In this document: in pieces, positions 27,701-37,812 of the stretch
Layout of the letters: every line of letters begins with the position of its first letter
Position numbering within the stretch: position 1 is the stretch's first letter
NCBI RefSeq assembly: GCF_001858325.1
Contig: NZ_MBPP01000014.1
Span: 1-64,000, forward strand
Reading direction: 5' to 3'
Origin: Marinobacter sp. AC-23
Lineage (GTDB): Bacteria > Pseudomonadota > Gammaproteobacteria > Pseudomonadales > Oleiphilaceae
Length of the DNA stretch: 64,000 nucleotides
Position numbers and translations under genes: made by a program
The notes under the pieces: generated by a model
Databases searched by the model: none
Seen by the model: only the letters and a program-made list of their open reading frames with translations
Told to the model about the DNA's origin: nothing

Positions 27701-28144
27701 ATGACCTTGGCTGAAAAGCTCTGCCTTACCGCTGCCTTTATTTTCTTCATGACCGGGCTGATAACCGGCATATGGAAATACTGGTGCATGGCAAACAGCC
27801 CGAAAGCTGCAGCGCCCCGATATGTGGACATTGCCCACCGCAGCTCCCTAATGTACAGCTTTGCAGCTGTGCTGCTGGGCTGGTTTGCCCATCACAGCGT
27901 GCACCCCGACTGGCTAAACACTCTGGGGGCAGTCGGTGCACTAGGGTTTTTCGGTTTGGCCATTGGTACCTATATCATCCATGGCTTTTTGCGGGATACC
28001 AGCAACCAGCTACGCAAACCGCATCGGCTGGGAGCCATGACACTGCCCTCCTGGATTGTTCACAGTTTTATGGTTGCTCTGATCGTGGCTGAAGTGGGAG
28101 GGTCGCTGATTTTGGGATCCGGTGCCATGATATCTATCTGGTAA
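27701..28144 (+). CDS. Four-helix membrane protein next to ubiTUV
   Basis: This is a 147-residue protein if read from the ATG at 27701; an ATG at 27683 would add six residues. Four hydrophobic segments are visible (about residues 6-26, 48-68, 78-98, 118-140), with conserved-looking histidines (HRSSLMYS, FAHHSVHP, IHGFLRD, HSFMV) that could bind heme or metal. I do not recognise the family. It sits between ubiT and the convergent ubiV and may have a role in anaerobic quinone or respiratory metabolism; that is only inferred from position. Confidence 0.65.
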   Translation: MTLAEKLCLTAAFIFFMTGLITGIWKYWCMANSPKAAAPRYVDIAHRSSLMYSFAAVLLGWFAHHSVHPDWLNTLGAVGALGFFGLAIGTYIIHGFLRDTSNQLRKPHRLGAMTLPSWIVHSFMVALIVAEVGGSLILGSGAMISIW

Positions 28145-28231
28145 TCGCTTTCTCGGCATAGGGGCTTTGGAGGTTTTAAATGGCAACCGGCCTTGTGATC
28201 AGGCAGCTCAGAATTGGCCGTTAAGCCAGAC

Positions 28232-29128
28232 CTAAGCCTGACTCGCTACAAGATCCATCCCCGGCTTGCCATACCAGTAACCATTGCAAGGCGGCGCCTC
28301 CACCAACTGTAATGGGTCGGTCACCGGAACCTCTCCGCGACGCACCTGATCAAAACGGCGAACCACCTCATTCATACCTTGGTGCTCTGGGCTCAAGCGC
28401 ACAGTAGACACGCCCATTTTCTTCATATCGGGCATCTCCCGCATCAGGTCGTAGCGAGAACCAGACAAGGTAGAGGTGCCGTTAAGACGGAACAACTCCC
28501 GGGATTCACGGGAGCGCAGCCCCATACCATCCGGATGCTGAATGCAGCGGAACTCGCAGTTGTCCTTGGGTAAGTTATAGTGCCGGGCAGTAAAGCAACG
28601 GGACGACCAGGCCAGCGGCAGAAAGCCCCAGGCGAACACCTCCGCAGGCAAATCCAGCCCTTCGGCTTTTAACTCCCCAATTAATTGGCCCAAAGTTTCG
28701 CGACCCAGTTCTACCGGTAGGTTCCACCCCTTCAGCCCCTGTTTTGCCAGCAGCTTCAGGGTTGCGCTGTTGTATATGTTCATCGAAGGGCCAGTCACAA
28801 ACGGCAAGTTATTCTGAGTGGCCAGTTGCAGCGCGCTTTGGTCGTTGGCTTCAACCAGGTACTCCTGCTGGCTGCAGATTCTGCGCAGCGCCCGCAAATC
28901 AGCCTCGGATTCGATCAGCGTTTGCGTTGAGAGTACCACTTGTTTACCCGCATCTCTAAGCACGCCCGCAATCTCCAGCCAGTCCGCCAGTTTCAATTCC
29001 CGGCGGCGGGAACACACGGTTTCCCCCAAGTACACTGTATCAACCGGCCATTGCGCAGCGTTGGCGTAAAAATCAAACACGGTTTGCTTGGACCAGAACC
29101 AGAGAATCGGGCCCAGAGAGAGCTTCAT
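28232..29128 (-). CDS. ubiV: UbiV, peptidase-U32-family subunit of O2-independent ubiquinone hydroxylation
   Basis: The protein has about 298 residues. The second of two adjacent ATG codons (29128) is chosen because it puts the first cluster cysteine at position 39 ([13 protein letters not shown]), as in Escherichia coli UbiV. The other three cysteines follow the pattern C-x12-C-x3-C in [20 protein letters not shown]. These four bind a 4Fe-4S cluster. UbiUV hydroxylates the quinone ring without oxygen, using prephenate. It is cotranscribed after ubiU (16 bases apart). Confidence 0.93.
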   Translation of the reverse strand: MKLSLGPILWFWSKQTVFDFYANAAQWPVDTVYLGETVCSRRRELKLADWLEIAGVLRDAGKQVVLSTQTLIESEADLRALRRICSQQEYLVEANDQSALQLATQNNLPFVTGPSMNIYNSATLKLLAKQGLKGWNLPVELGRETLGQLIGELKAEGLDLPAEVFAWGFLPLAWSSRCFTARHYNLPKDNCEFRCIQHPDGMGLRSRESRELFRLNGTSTLSGSRYDLMREMPDMKKMGVSTVRLSPEHQGMNEVVRRFDQVRRGEVPVTDPLQLVEAPPCNGYWYGKPGMDLVASQA

Positions 29129-29144
29129 CATGGGTTGTTCAGCC

Positions 29145-30140
29145 TCATTTCCATTTGCGATGATAGGCGCCGATGGTGGTCAGGCCCCCTTCAGACAAGC
29201 CTGCCAGCGTGCTGCTCCAAACAGGATCGACACGGAACGTCCCAGCGCCTGTTTCCAGCCTGTCCAGGGCATGGCGCCAGGTGCGGGCAACATCCGCTAT
29301 ATAGGCGGGGCTACGTTGGCGGCCTTCAATTTTCACCGCGCTGATGCCCAGCTCTTTCAACTCGGGCAACAGGTCTAGCGTGTTCAGGCTAACCGGCTCT
29401 TCGATGGCGTGGTACACGCTGCCCTCCACTTCAAAGCGCCCCTTACACAGTGTGGGATAGCCCGCAGATTCGCCTTTGCCATAACGATCAATAAGTACAT
29501 TGTTAAGGCGGGATTCCAGGCCGCTCGGGGTTTCTTGCCAGCGCACGGCTTTAGCTGGCGAGCAAGCGCCACGGGTATTGGGTGATTCGTCGGTTAGATA
29601 CGAAGACAGATAACACCGGCCCTCTGCCATGATGCAAAGACTGCCAAAGGCAAATACCTCAAGCTCAACCGGGCTGTGCTTTGCCACCCCACGTACCTGA
29701 TCTATGGATAGCACCCGAGGCAGCACGGCGCGGCGGATATCAAAGTTGTCCTTATAGAAACGAAGCGCCTCGTAGCTGGTGGCCGACCCCTGAACCGAAA
29801 GGTGCCGGTGAACCTGCGGGTGCTTGTTGGCTGCATACTCCAGCAACCCCATATCGGCGAGAATAATGGCGTCCACCCCCAGGGCAGCAGCGCGGTCGAC
29901 GGCTCCCTTCCAGGTTTCCCAGCCATCTGGCTGTGGGTAGGTATTGATGGCACAGAAGACTCTGGCGCCCTTGCTCTGCGCATACTCAACGCCTTCGGCT
30001 GCTCGCTTATCATTAAAGTTAAGGCCGGCGAACTGGCGGGCGTTCGTGCTGTCTTTAAACCCCAAATACACGGCGTCGGCTCCGTTATCCACCGCCGCTT
30101 TCAGTGCCGGCAAGCTACCTGCCGGGCAAACAAGTTCCAT
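29145..30140 (-). CDS. ubiU: UbiU, peptidase-U32-family subunit of O2-independent ubiquinone hydroxylation
   Basis: This is a 331-residue protein starting at [20 protein letters not shown], with GGGAG upstream; the longer open frame to 30197 would run through the promoter. Cysteines at 169, 176, 193 and 232 ([26 protein letters not shown]) coincide with the cluster ligands of Escherichia coli UbiU. With UbiV it forms the Fe-S heterodimer that hydroxylates ubiquinone precursors anaerobically. An ANR/DNR box with a well-placed -10 precedes it, so induction under low oxygen or NO is likely. Confidence 0.94.
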   Translation of the reverse strand: MELVCPAGSLPALKAAVDNGADAVYLGFKDSTNARQFAGLNFNDKRAAEGVEYAQSKGARVFCAINTYPQPDGWETWKGAVDRAAALGVDAIILADMGLLEYAANKHPQVHRHLSVQGSATSYEALRFYKDNFDIRRAVLPRVLSIDQVRGVAKHSPVELEVFAFGSLCIMAEGRCYLSSYLTDESPNTRGACSPAKAVRWQETPSGLESRLNNVLIDRYGKGESAGYPTLCKGRFEVEGSVYHAIEEPVSLNTLDLLPELKELGISAVKIEGRQRSPAYIADVARTWRHALDRLETGAGTFRVDPVWSSTLAGLSEGGLTTIGAYHRKWK

Positions 30141-30196
30141 GGTCTTTCTCCCAATCGAAGTTGCAAAGACCATACGCCGGGGAACGTTTCGAGGCA

Positions 30197-30210
30197 TTGA
30201 CCTTTATCAG
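30197..30210 (-). promoter_or_regulatory. ANR/DNR box of ubiUV
   Basis: TTGACCTTTATCAG matches the TTGAY-N4-ATCAA dyad at 9 of 10 positions. On the minus strand a -10-like TATGGT lies at 30169-30174, putting the box centre near -41.5. The ubiU start is about 57 bases downstream. Confidence 0.7.
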
Positions 30211-30427
30211 CCGAGCGGTGAATACCCATCCTCGTCGTTTTCAACGATGGCTTAACGCCCACCATTCCCACAAGTTCACATAGTTATTTTGATATAAATG
30301 TGCAAGTAACACTTAATGACAAATTGACACAGCAAAACACCGGTCACCTAAGGTATCTCATCATTCTTAACGCAGTCAGCTGCTACACTTTCCGCAATGA
30401 ATTTAATTTATAATAAGAGAACACCCG

Positions 30428-32455
30428 ATGAAAAATGTCATCAACAACCTTTCCATGCGTGGAAAACTCGCCACGCTCGTGGCACCTGCCTTATTGGTCA
30501 TAATCTACTTTGCGGTTGAAAGCGTTACGCTTAACTCTTCTGAGCTTGACGACATGCGCGAGTTGCAATCGCTCGTTCAGTTAGCGGATATCGGGGATCC
30601 GTTGATCGAGGCATTGCAACTGGAGCGAGGGCGATCTGCTGTGGTGCTTTCCCGTGGCGTAGACCGCGAAGCAGCTCTTCTCGCGGAACAGGCGCTGGTT
30701 AATCAGCGTAAACAAACTGACGGGCAGCTCTCCGATTATCGGTCGCTGCTCGCTCGCCTGACACAAAAGAACAGTTTTGACCCTGCAATCATTGCGAGTA
30801 TCGAGGCTGTTGAAAGTAGCCTGGGCGCGCTCGACGGGCTTCGCAGCGACGCCGACGATCGTTCGATCAGCAGCCTTGATGCCGAAATCACCTATACGCA
30901 AATGATCACCGGATTGATCAACCGAATTCCTTTGGTTATTTCAAGCTCAACCGACGCTCAGCTCACTCGCGATATAAACGCTTACTACGCTCTGGCCGAG
31001 GCGGCCGAGGCGGCCGGACGGGAGAGCGCAGCAGGAGCTTCACTGATCAACGGCGGAAGCTTTGACCTTCCTGCTGCCCAGAAAATTGCTGAATTCGGGG
31101 GCCGTCAGGACGCATTCGTACAGGAAGCTGGCGCTATGTTGAGAGCAGAATCCGAACTGCTTGCGGCTCTGGAAAACTTGCCGACCACAGCCGATAGCCG
31201 GGCGCTGCAAGAGAAACGCAACATCCTGTTCCGCAGCCCTTCAGGTCTATACGGCTTGAATGCAGCAGACTGGTTTAACATCACCACCGAGCGGCTAGGC
31301 AACCTGAACAGCGTGCGCAAAACACTACTTGATAACGCTTCCGCGTCGGCTACCAATGGCGTCGAAGCGGCCCGCCATGGTTTGTTTATCGCATCCGGGA
31401 TTGCTGCTGTCGCCATCGTTGTTGCGCTGGCACTTATGCTGATCATGGTTAGTGCCATCAACAGGCAAATCAACAACCTGCTTGACGGAGTGCGGTTTGC
31501 CATGGACAACAAGGATCTTACACACCGGATTCGTATCTCCAGTAAAGACGAGGTGGGCACGATCGGGCAAGCCATTAACGACTTGTTCGGCCGGTTTGGC
31601 AGCGCGCTTCAACAACTCGACAAGGCGAGCGCACAGCTTGCAGCAGCGACCGAAGAGACCAGCTCAACCGCCGGACAAAATGCTGCTCAAACAAAAAATC
31701 AACAGGTGCAAATAAAACAGGTAGCTGCGGCTACTGATGAAATGTCGACCACATCCGAGCAGATCTCCGAGAACACGCTGCAAGTGGCAGACGCAGCCAA
31801 CAACGTTATGGAACGAAGCCGAGCTGGTGAGAAAGTGCTGCACGACAGCGTCAGCCGAATACGCTCGCTCGCCCACTCGGTAAAAGACGTAAACGATGTT
31901 ATTGAAGAACTGGAGAACCGCAGCAGCAGTATCGTGGAGATAGTGGATGTGATCCGAAAAGTTGCCGACCAGACCAACCTACTGGCCCTGAATGCAGCTA
32001 TTGAAGCCGCTCGAGCCGGCGAGCATGGTCGTGGCTTTGCTGTGGTGGCAGACGAGGTTCGGACTTTGGCGCGGCAAACTCATGAGTCTACTACCCAGAT
32101 CGAAAACATTATCAACGAGTTTCAAGTAATTACCGAAAATGCCAGCCGCTCTATTATCGCCAGCCACAAGCTTGCCAATGAGACCAGCGAGCAATCCTCA
32201 GAGCTGGAACAAACGTTTGCCGGCATTCTCAATGATGTTGGCAGCATCTCAGACATGGCCTCCCAGATCGCCACGGCATCTGAGCAACAGGTTGCCGTAA
32301 CACGCGAGCTGACCGGCAATATGGAGGCCGTTAGCGAGGTAGCCATACTGACCCTTACAGGCTCTGAGGAAATCTCTCACGTCACTGGAGAACAGGCGCG
32401 GTTGGCCCGGCAGCTGCAAGACCTGGCCAATGAGTTCAAGGTAGCAGTGGCCTGA
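30428..32455 (+). CDS. NIT-domain methyl-accepting chemotaxis protein
   Basis: This is a 675-residue chemoreceptor with transmembrane helix 1 (about 14-32), a long periplasmic NIT-type sensing domain (about residues 45-310, beginning [20 protein letters not shown]), transmembrane helix 2 (about 317-340), a HAMP domain and a cytoplasmic signalling domain whose hairpin tip is [23 protein letters not shown] domains are associated with nitrate or nitrite sensing in several receptors and kinases. Placed between ubiUV and a transporter near narXL, it may steer cells toward nitrate; the ligand is not proven. Confidence 0.88.
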   Translation: MKNVINNLSMRGKLATLVAPALLVIIYFAVESVTLNSSELDDMRELQSLVQLADIGDPLIEALQLERGRSAVVLSRGVDREAALLAEQALVNQRKQTDGQLSDYRSLLARLTQKNSFDPAIIASIEAVESSLGALDGLRSDADDRSISSLDAEITYTQMITGLINRIPLVISSSTDAQLTRDINAYYALAEAAEAAGRESAAGASLINGGSFDLPAAQKIAEFGGRQDAFVQEAGAMLRAESELLAALENLPTTADSRALQEKRNILFRSPSGLYGLNAADWFNITTERLGNLNSVRKTLLDNASASATNGVEAARHGLFIASGIAAVAIVVALALMLIMVSAINRQINNLLDGVRFAMDNKDLTHRIRISSKDEVGTIGQAINDLFGRFGSALQQLDKASAQLAAATEETSSTAGQNAAQTKNQQVQIKQVAAATDEMSTTSEQISENTLQVADAANNVMERSRAGEKVLHDSVSRIRSLAHSVKDVNDVIEELENRSSSIVEIVDVIRKVADQTNLLALNAAIEAARAGEHGRGFAVVADEVRTLARQTHESTTQIENIINEFQVITENASRSIIASHKLANETSEQSSELEQTFAGILNDVGSISDMASQIATASEQQVAVTRELTGNMEAVSEVAILTLTGSEEISHVTGEQARLARQLQDLANEFKVAVA

Positions 32456-32467
32456 ACTTACTGGACT

Positions 32468-32507
32468 GAAATAAAAAAGGGAGCCACATGGCTCCCTTTT
32501 TTATTTC
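32468..32507. terminator. Bidirectional intrinsic terminator
   Basis: GGGAGCC (32479-32485) and GGCTCCC (32490-32496) form a stem with an ACAT loop, flanked by A6 upstream and T6 downstream. The full palindrome extends through GAAAT and ATTTC. It ends the chemoreceptor gene on the plus strand and the symporter pair on the minus strand. Confidence 0.92.
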
Positions 32508-32521
32508 AGATCAATCTCACG

Positions 32522-32653
32522 TCAGACTACATCGCCATCTGACTTACGTGCCTGTACGGCGTCTTTGATCACCGCGCTGCAAATCACTGCCAGTACACCC
32601 AGCGTTAGTGCTGGCCAAACCAGAATATAAGTACCATATACGAGTTCACTCAT
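32522..32653 (-). CDS. Tiny membrane partner of the symporter (43 residues)
   Basis: An ATG at 32653 overlaps the symporter stop as ATGA and the frame ends with TGA at 32522. The 43-residue product starts MSELVYGTYILVWPALTLGV, with one hydrophobic helix (about residues 9-30) and a charged C-terminus (VIKDAVQARKSDGD). From memory, small proteins of this type are annotated as putative transporter small subunits next to sodium-solute symporters in Pseudomonas and Halomonas. The translational coupling supports a real protein that may stabilise or modulate the transporter. The terminator follows directly. Confidence 0.75.
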   Translation of the reverse strand: MSELVYGTYILVWPALTLGVLAVICSAVIKDAVQARKSDGDVV

Positions 32654-34329
32654 GAACGTGCTCCTTCAGGGATCATCGTGGGTTCGTCCTCATCTGCAGG
32701 CTTGTCATAACTGCCAACGCGCTGCGCGATCAGGTCAAAATCAAATCTCTCTTTATTACGTAATGTCATGACGGTGCACACGATGGTGCTAGCGCCGTAG
32801 GCTGTCAGGGATGCAGTAAGAACCATGTAGTCCCGCAGGAAGCCCGTGGCATAAACCAGCAAAATCACACCGGAAATCGCCCCAACCGTCAGGCCGACCA
32901 CGCGGCCAAAGAAACCAAATGCCATCAGGCCGAATACGACGGCGCCACCGACAGAGGCCAATATTTCAAAGAAGAGCACGGTCGCTCCGGTCATTTCCAG
33001 CAACTCAAAACGCGCGATGCAGAACAGAGCCATGGCTACAACCACAGACCATGTAAAAGCCGCGTTGGTTACCCTGTCCCAGTAGCAGCTGATAATGACG
33101 GGGAATACGATGGCACCCCAGAGTGCGCCAACAAACACCAGCATCACCAGAATATCCAGGGAGAAGCTGGCGAAGATCAGACCAGCCACCGTTGCAACGA
33201 TCATGGTAATGCGCCCAATCAGCAGCATCTTTCTTGGATCGGGGTTGTTCTTGGCAATGTTTTTGCCATAAACATCTGCCATCACAATGGTCGACAAGGC
33301 AGACAGATCCGAATCGGCCGTTGACGACAGCGCACCAATCACCAACACGAAGAACAATCCTACGAATACCGGGGGCAAATACGCCGATACCATTTGAGGA
33401 ATCAGGTTGTTCATGTTGCCGTTAACAGGCTCTACCCCCACGGTCAGTGCCATCAACCCAATCATGCCAAGGCCGATAACAATGGCGCCATACCCAAGTG
33501 TTGCCGTCACAAAGGTCCGCTTGATGTGCTTTTCACGCACCGCAAACAAACGCTGGGAGATGGTTTGATTACCAATAGCATAAGCAAGCACAGCCACAAA
33601 AAAAGGTGCGCCCTGGTTCATAATCGCATCTACGGAAAAGAAATCTGCTTGCTGAACCGTCAGATTTTTCAGGCCGTCAACCATCACCGAGGGACCGCCT
33701 ACAGCAAACAGTACGGCAGGAATGATAACCACGGTGATGGCCATCAGCGCGACAAGCTGAGCAAAGTCTGTAAACACAGAGGCACGAAAGCCTGAAGTAA
33801 GCGTGTAACTGAGCACCCCAACCCCGGCAACCATCACACCCGTTTGAAAAGATAACGGCGAAAGCACCGACACCAACGCACCCGCGGCGGTGAAGTTCAC
33901 CATTAGGCTGATAATACTGCCCAGAATATTGGAACCTGCCAGGATCAGCTGGCTGGAGGAACCATGGCGTGCATGGATAAGCTCACCAAGGGTGTGGCCA
34001 TTGGGTGCCAGCTTGCGGAAACGCCGGCCAAAGGGGTAAATGAACAAAATCATCAACGCACCCCAAAGACCGTAATGTATTGGCCCAGACACTCCGTAGG
34101 TGTAGCCCGATGTAGCAGCCGCGTAAAATGATGCAGCCCATATCCAGGTCGCAGTCATACTGGCTGCGCCCATACCAAAACCTACGTTATGGCCTGCAAC
34201 CATAAAGCCCGAGGTATCTTCTTCTTTTTTGCGAATCAGCAGAGTGAGCAGATAGGTGCCGCCATAAAAGCCGACCAGCAAAATCATGATTGTCAGTATT
34301 GAGAACTGAACAAAGCCGTTTTCGTTCAA
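32650..34329 (-). CDS. Sodium:solute symporter (SSS family)
   Basis: This 559-residue protein has about 14 membrane segments. It appears to start at TTG (34329), supported by GAGG seven bases upstream and the absence of a suitable ATG. Family marks include GFMVAGHNVGFGMGAASMTATW near residue 45 and the sodium-site segment ALSSTADSDLSALSTI near residue 330. SSS transporters import substrates such as urea, polyamines, sugars or carboxylates; the substrate cannot be told here. It overlaps a 43-residue partner gene by four bases. Confidence 0.85.
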   Translation of the reverse strand: MNENGFVQFSILTIMILLVGFYGGTYLLTLLIRKKEEDTSGFMVAGHNVGFGMGAASMTATWIWAASFYAAATSGYTYGVSGPIHYGLWGALMILFIYPFGRRFRKLAPNGHTLGELIHARHGSSSQLILAGSNILGSIISLMVNFTAAGALVSVLSPLSFQTGVMVAGVGVLSYTLTSGFRASVFTDFAQLVALMAITVVIIPAVLFAVGGPSVMVDGLKNLTVQQADFFSVDAIMNQGAPFFVAVLAYAIGNQTISQRLFAVREKHIKRTFVTATLGYGAIVIGLGMIGLMALTVGVEPVNGNMNNLIPQMVSAYLPPVFVGLFFVLVIGALSSTADSDLSALSTIVMADVYGKNIAKNNPDPRKMLLIGRITMIVATVAGLIFASFSLDILVMLVFVGALWGAIVFPVIISCYWDRVTNAAFTWSVVVAMALFCIARFELLEMTGATVLFFEILASVGGAVVFGLMAFGFFGRVVGLTVGAISGVILLVYATGFLRDYMVLTASLTAYGASTIVCTVMTLRNKERFDFDLIAQRVGSYDKPADEDEPTMIPEGARS

Positions 34330-34798
34330 ACCAAAACCTCTTTACTACAAACAGTGCCAAGCTGAGCAGTAGACGAACACGCACATTCGATTACTTGAGG
34401 CACAAGCATTCAAAAAGCCCGCTGGATGCGGAAAATGAAAATCGCGAGAAACACCGTGGGGTGTCGGCAAAAAGCAGAGATACTATTTCGCCAAAGATTG
34501 AAGGTCGCTAAAGAAAGCGGAAGTGTATGTACAACCTTGAAATTTGTTTAGTAGTCATTGCAATTACAGCCCCATCGGCCCTGAGTACAGTTGGCAGAGG
34601 CTGTTTTTCTCCGGCCGGAAAGGGGACCGCGAAAGATATATTACAAGCACAAAGCCTTTAAATCAGGGCAACTGATCTGAATTTTCTGTAAGGAAGCGCT
34701 AGAAGTTACTCCAAAAACAGGCACGAGTCCAGTATTTAGAGGTCATAATAATTTCCCGAGGCATAGAAGGCCCCGGGTTGACGCAAAATGAAAAGAGG
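34330..34798. other. 469-bp intergenic region between the symporter and hemN
   Basis: Both neighbours are on the minus strand. No open frame with a ribosome-binding site, no convincing FNR box and no strong terminator were found here. It must contain the promoter of the symporter gene. A lower-GC stretch (34500-34560, 34640-34760) may be regulatory. Confidence 0.5.
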
Positions 34799-36214
34799 TC
34801 AGATAATGCGGGAAAATCTCTGGCTCGCGCCTTCTTTACGGTAAAAATCAAAGATCTGGCAGATGGCACGAATCAGCAATCGACCGGCGGGCTCTACCTG
34901 CAACACCTGACCATTATCGCCAATCAGTTCATCGGCCATCATCGGCCTTAGGCGGGCAAGTTCATCGGCAAAGTAACTGTCAAAATCCTCCTGCCACTGC
35001 GCGGAAAATTGCTGACGGTCCAGACGGAACTGGCAAATGAGCTGCCCGATCACCCAGCGGCGAATACGGTCGTCTCGCGAAAGGTTCACACCTTTGGTGA
35101 TCGCAAGCTGGCCTGCATCTATAAAGGCCTCCCACGTGGATAGGTCGTGATTGTTCTGAAAATAGGCATCGTCGGTCTGGCCGATGGCAGAGACACCCAA
35201 GGAAACCAAATCACAGTCCGAATGGGTGGTGTAGCCCTGGAAGTTTCGGTGCAGCCGCCCGGCCCGCTGAGCTACCGACAAACTATCATCCGGCTTGGCA
35301 AAATGATCCATGCCAATGTATTCGTAACCGGCCTCAAGCAGGCGGTTAATTGTGTTGTGCAAGATTGTCAGCTTTTGATGTGGGGATGGCAGTGTATCTG
35401 TCTGAATGCGTGTTTGCGGATAAAACCGGTCTGGCAGGTGCGCATAGCTAAATACAGACAGCCTGTCGGGTGACATCTCAAGCACCGCTTCCAAGGTATC
35501 CGCAAAACTCTCGGGAGTTTGATGCGGCAAACCGTAAATCAGATCAAGGTTTATTGAGCGGAACCCAAGATGCCGGGCTTCGCTCAATACCGCTTCGGTC
35601 ATTTCCCGGGGCTGAATGCGGTTAACGGCTTTCTGAACCACCGGGTTTACGTCCTGCACGCCAAGGCTGATCCGGTTGAAGCCGAGTTCCCAAAGTGTGG
35701 GCAGTGTGTCTTGATCCACCTCACGGGGGTCAATTTCCACACTGTAATCACGCTCATCTCCGCTTTGCAGATTGAACAGCTCAGCGTAGCCACCCATTAA
35801 CTCCTGCATGACATCTTTAGGCAAGAAAGTGGGGGTACCGCCGCCCCAGTGCAGCTGCTTTACCGGCCGATCCGCGCCAAACAGCTCAGACTGCATAGCG
35901 GCTTCTTTCAGCACGCGCTCCACATAGGGCATCGCCTTATCGCGCTTCTTGGTTATCACCTTGTTGCAGGCGCAGTAATAACAAAGGTGCGCGCAAAACG
36001 GCAGGTGGGTGTACAGAGAAAGCGGCCGGCCGCTGGCCTTGCTGCGCGCTGCTGCCTGCACCATCTGTTCCACCGGGTAGTTCTGGTCAAACTCAACAGC
36101 GGTTGGGTAAGAGGTGTAGCGCGGCCCACTAAGATCGTAACGCTTGATGAGCGCATCATCCCAGATGAATTCCGGAAGCGTGGATTCAACATTTGGTGCG
36201 AGGTTGGAAGCCAT
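34799..36214 (-). CDS. hemN: HemN, oxygen-independent coproporphyrinogen III dehydrogenase
   Basis: This 471-residue radical-SAM enzyme makes protoporphyrinogen IX without oxygen. The cluster motif is HLPFCAHLCYYCACNKV (C-x3-C-x2-C-x-C), followed by LHWGGGTPTFL. The length is right for HemN rather than the shorter HemW. An ANR/DNR box with a good -10 stands upstream, matching anaerobic expression. It supplies heme for nitrate, nitric oxide and cytochrome enzymes encoded in the window. Confidence 0.96.
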   Translation of the reverse strand: MASNLAPNVESTLPEFIWDDALIKRYDLSGPRYTSYPTAVEFDQNYPVEQMVQAAARSKASGRPLSLYTHLPFCAHLCYYCACNKVITKKRDKAMPYVERVLKEAAMQSELFGADRPVKQLHWGGGTPTFLPKDVMQELMGGYAELFNLQSGDERDYSVEIDPREVDQDTLPTLWELGFNRISLGVQDVNPVVQKAVNRIQPREMTEAVLSEARHLGFRSINLDLIYGLPHQTPESFADTLEAVLEMSPDRLSVFSYAHLPDRFYPQTRIQTDTLPSPHQKLTILHNTINRLLEAGYEYIGMDHFAKPDDSLSVAQRAGRLHRNFQGYTTHSDCDLVSLGVSAIGQTDDAYFQNNHDLSTWEAFIDAGQLAITKGVNLSRDDRIRRWVIGQLICQFRLDRQQFSAQWQEDFDSYFADELARLRPMMADELIGDNGQVLQVEPAGRLLIRAICQIFDFYRKEGASQRFSRII

Positions 36215-36291
36215 AGCAAAAAACTCTGAACGTGTAATGTGAAGGGTAAGCCAAGGTGCAGGGCATTGTATGCCGGCCCCCGGCGCGCACC

Positions 36292-36305
36292 TTGATGCGG
36301 ATCAT
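36292..36305 (-). promoter_or_regulatory. ANR/DNR box of hemN
   Basis: TTGATGCGGATCAT matches TTGAT-N4-ATCAA at 9 of 10 positions. A -10 TACAAT (36265-36270, minus strand) puts the box centre at about -41.5. The hemN start is 78 bases downstream. The rest of the gap to 36573 shows only a short CCTGC/GCAGG hairpin near 36480. Confidence 0.78.
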
Positions 36306-36573
36306 CTTTGCCAATATCTGGATTTTATCAGTTCGATGCCTGAACCACCCTTGAGCACAAGGCGTATTCTGACTACCTCCTTAGGGTAATGGGTTGTATG
36401 CCCCCTCAACTCTCTATACTGGCACTTCATTGACCGGTGCCGGGCTGGCTTTGAACGCTACTCAACCGGGCAAAAAGCCTGCTGAAGCAGGTTGAGGTCA
36501 TTTAAAAAAGCCTCTGCAACTGCTAGTGTCCTATATACTTCATGTCTCGCTGAAAATGGAATGAACGGTCACT

Positions 36574-37812
36574 ATGGACTACCGACCACTTGCACTTGGC
36601 GCCCTTGCATTGTTTGTGTTTCAAATATGCTCGGCACAGCCGCCTAAACTGAAGCTCGTCACCTTTGAAGCCCCGCCCTATCAGGAGGTTGGAGCAAGTG
36701 GGCACGGGCAGAAAGACATAAGTGGCGAAACCGTGGAAACCGTAACCTGTGCTGCAGAGCAGGCCGGGTGGTCTGTCCACATTTCTCTTGCGCCTCAAAA
36801 GCGGGCGGTTCATTCGCTGAAAACGAACAGCGCAGACGGCTATTTTGCAGCAGCCCCGTCCGCCGAGCTGGATGCCATCGCCAGCCGTAGCTATCCGGTT
36901 GTTCTTGAAAAGTGGTATTTCTTTACCCCAAGCTCGTTGCCTAAGCCCGGCAAGCACCGGATAGGCGCAGTAGATGGAAGTAACGAAGAGGCCTGGCTGA
37001 AGTCAAATGGCTACAACGTTTACCTGAGCGTTACTTCGCCCGGGCAATTGCTAGCGCTGCTAAAACGGAAGCGAATTGACGCAGCGTTAATGGATGAGCG
37101 GGTAATGGAGTGGCTAAGCTCCAAAAGCAGACCCTTCATAGAGGGCCTGCACCCACATTTCCTTCGCTACGCCCCGCTGCATTTTTACCTCGCTAAAGCC
37201 TTCCAGAAAAAACATCCGGAGTTCTTGCCTGCCTTCAACCGTGCGCTTCCGGCTTGTATGGAAAAAACCATGACACTGACCAGCCGAGAGACAAAACACA
37301 TTGAAGTTCTGACCAAGCGGTTGCTAACAGAACTAACGGAGTTGCTGGACATACAACAGGCTCTGAGGGCTGGCCTACAACCGGGAACTCTTGCCGAAAT
37401 ACTTACAATCGATAGCAAATGGCGGGCCCTGGCACCAGAGGCCATACTGCCACTGGCATCACACATTCTGGCCCTGCCTGCATCAAAAACTCTGGAGGCT
37501 TGGCAGAGGTCTTATCAAGGCCTGGTCACGGAAGTGATGGTAATCAACCATATGGGTGCCATCGCCGCCATGAGCCAGCTTACCTCTGATTTCTGGCAAG
37601 GTGACGAGCCGAAGTTTCTCGAGGTGGCCGGAAGCGAGCTGGCTGCAACATCACACATCCGAAAAACACTGTTTATTTCCCCCATTCGTTACGATCAATC
37701 AACCGCCCGATTCCAGGTTACCGTAAGCGTGCCGATCTTTTCTGGCGATGGCGAAACGCCAAATGGCGTGATGGCACTGGGCCTGGATATTGAAAAGGCC
37801 ATGGGCATTTAA
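36574..37812 (+). CDS. Periplasmic solute-binding domain fused to a Cache-like sensor domain
   Basis: This is a 412-residue protein with a signal peptide (LALGALALFVFQICSA, cleavage near residue 21). Residues about 25-235 resemble type-3 extracellular solute-binding proteins (LKLVTFEAPPYQEV near the start, then DGYFAAAPSAELD). Residues about 310-410 resemble a PDC/Cache sensing domain (VMVINHMGAIAAMSQLTSDF and QGDEPKFLEVAGSE). No membrane anchor, kinase, cyclase or receptor domain is attached. No permease gene is adjacent. It may be a free periplasmic binding protein that works with an unlinked receptor (inference). Confidence 0.7.
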   Translation: MDYRPLALGALALFVFQICSAQPPKLKLVTFEAPPYQEVGASGHGQKDISGETVETVTCAAEQAGWSVHISLAPQKRAVHSLKTNSADGYFAAAPSAELDAIASRSYPVVLEKWYFFTPSSLPKPGKHRIGAVDGSNEEAWLKSNGYNVYLSVTSPGQLLALLKRKRIDAALMDERVMEWLSSKSRPFIEGLHPHFLRYAPLHFYLAKAFQKKHPEFLPAFNRALPACMEKTMTLTSRETKHIEVLTKRLLTELTELLDIQQALRAGLQPGTLAEILTIDSKWRALAPEAILPLASHILALPASKTLEAWQRSYQGLVTEVMVINHMGAIAAMSQLTSDFWQGDEPKFLEVAGSELAATSHIRKTLFISPIRYDQSTARFQVTVSVPIFSGDGETPNGVMALGLDIEKAMGI

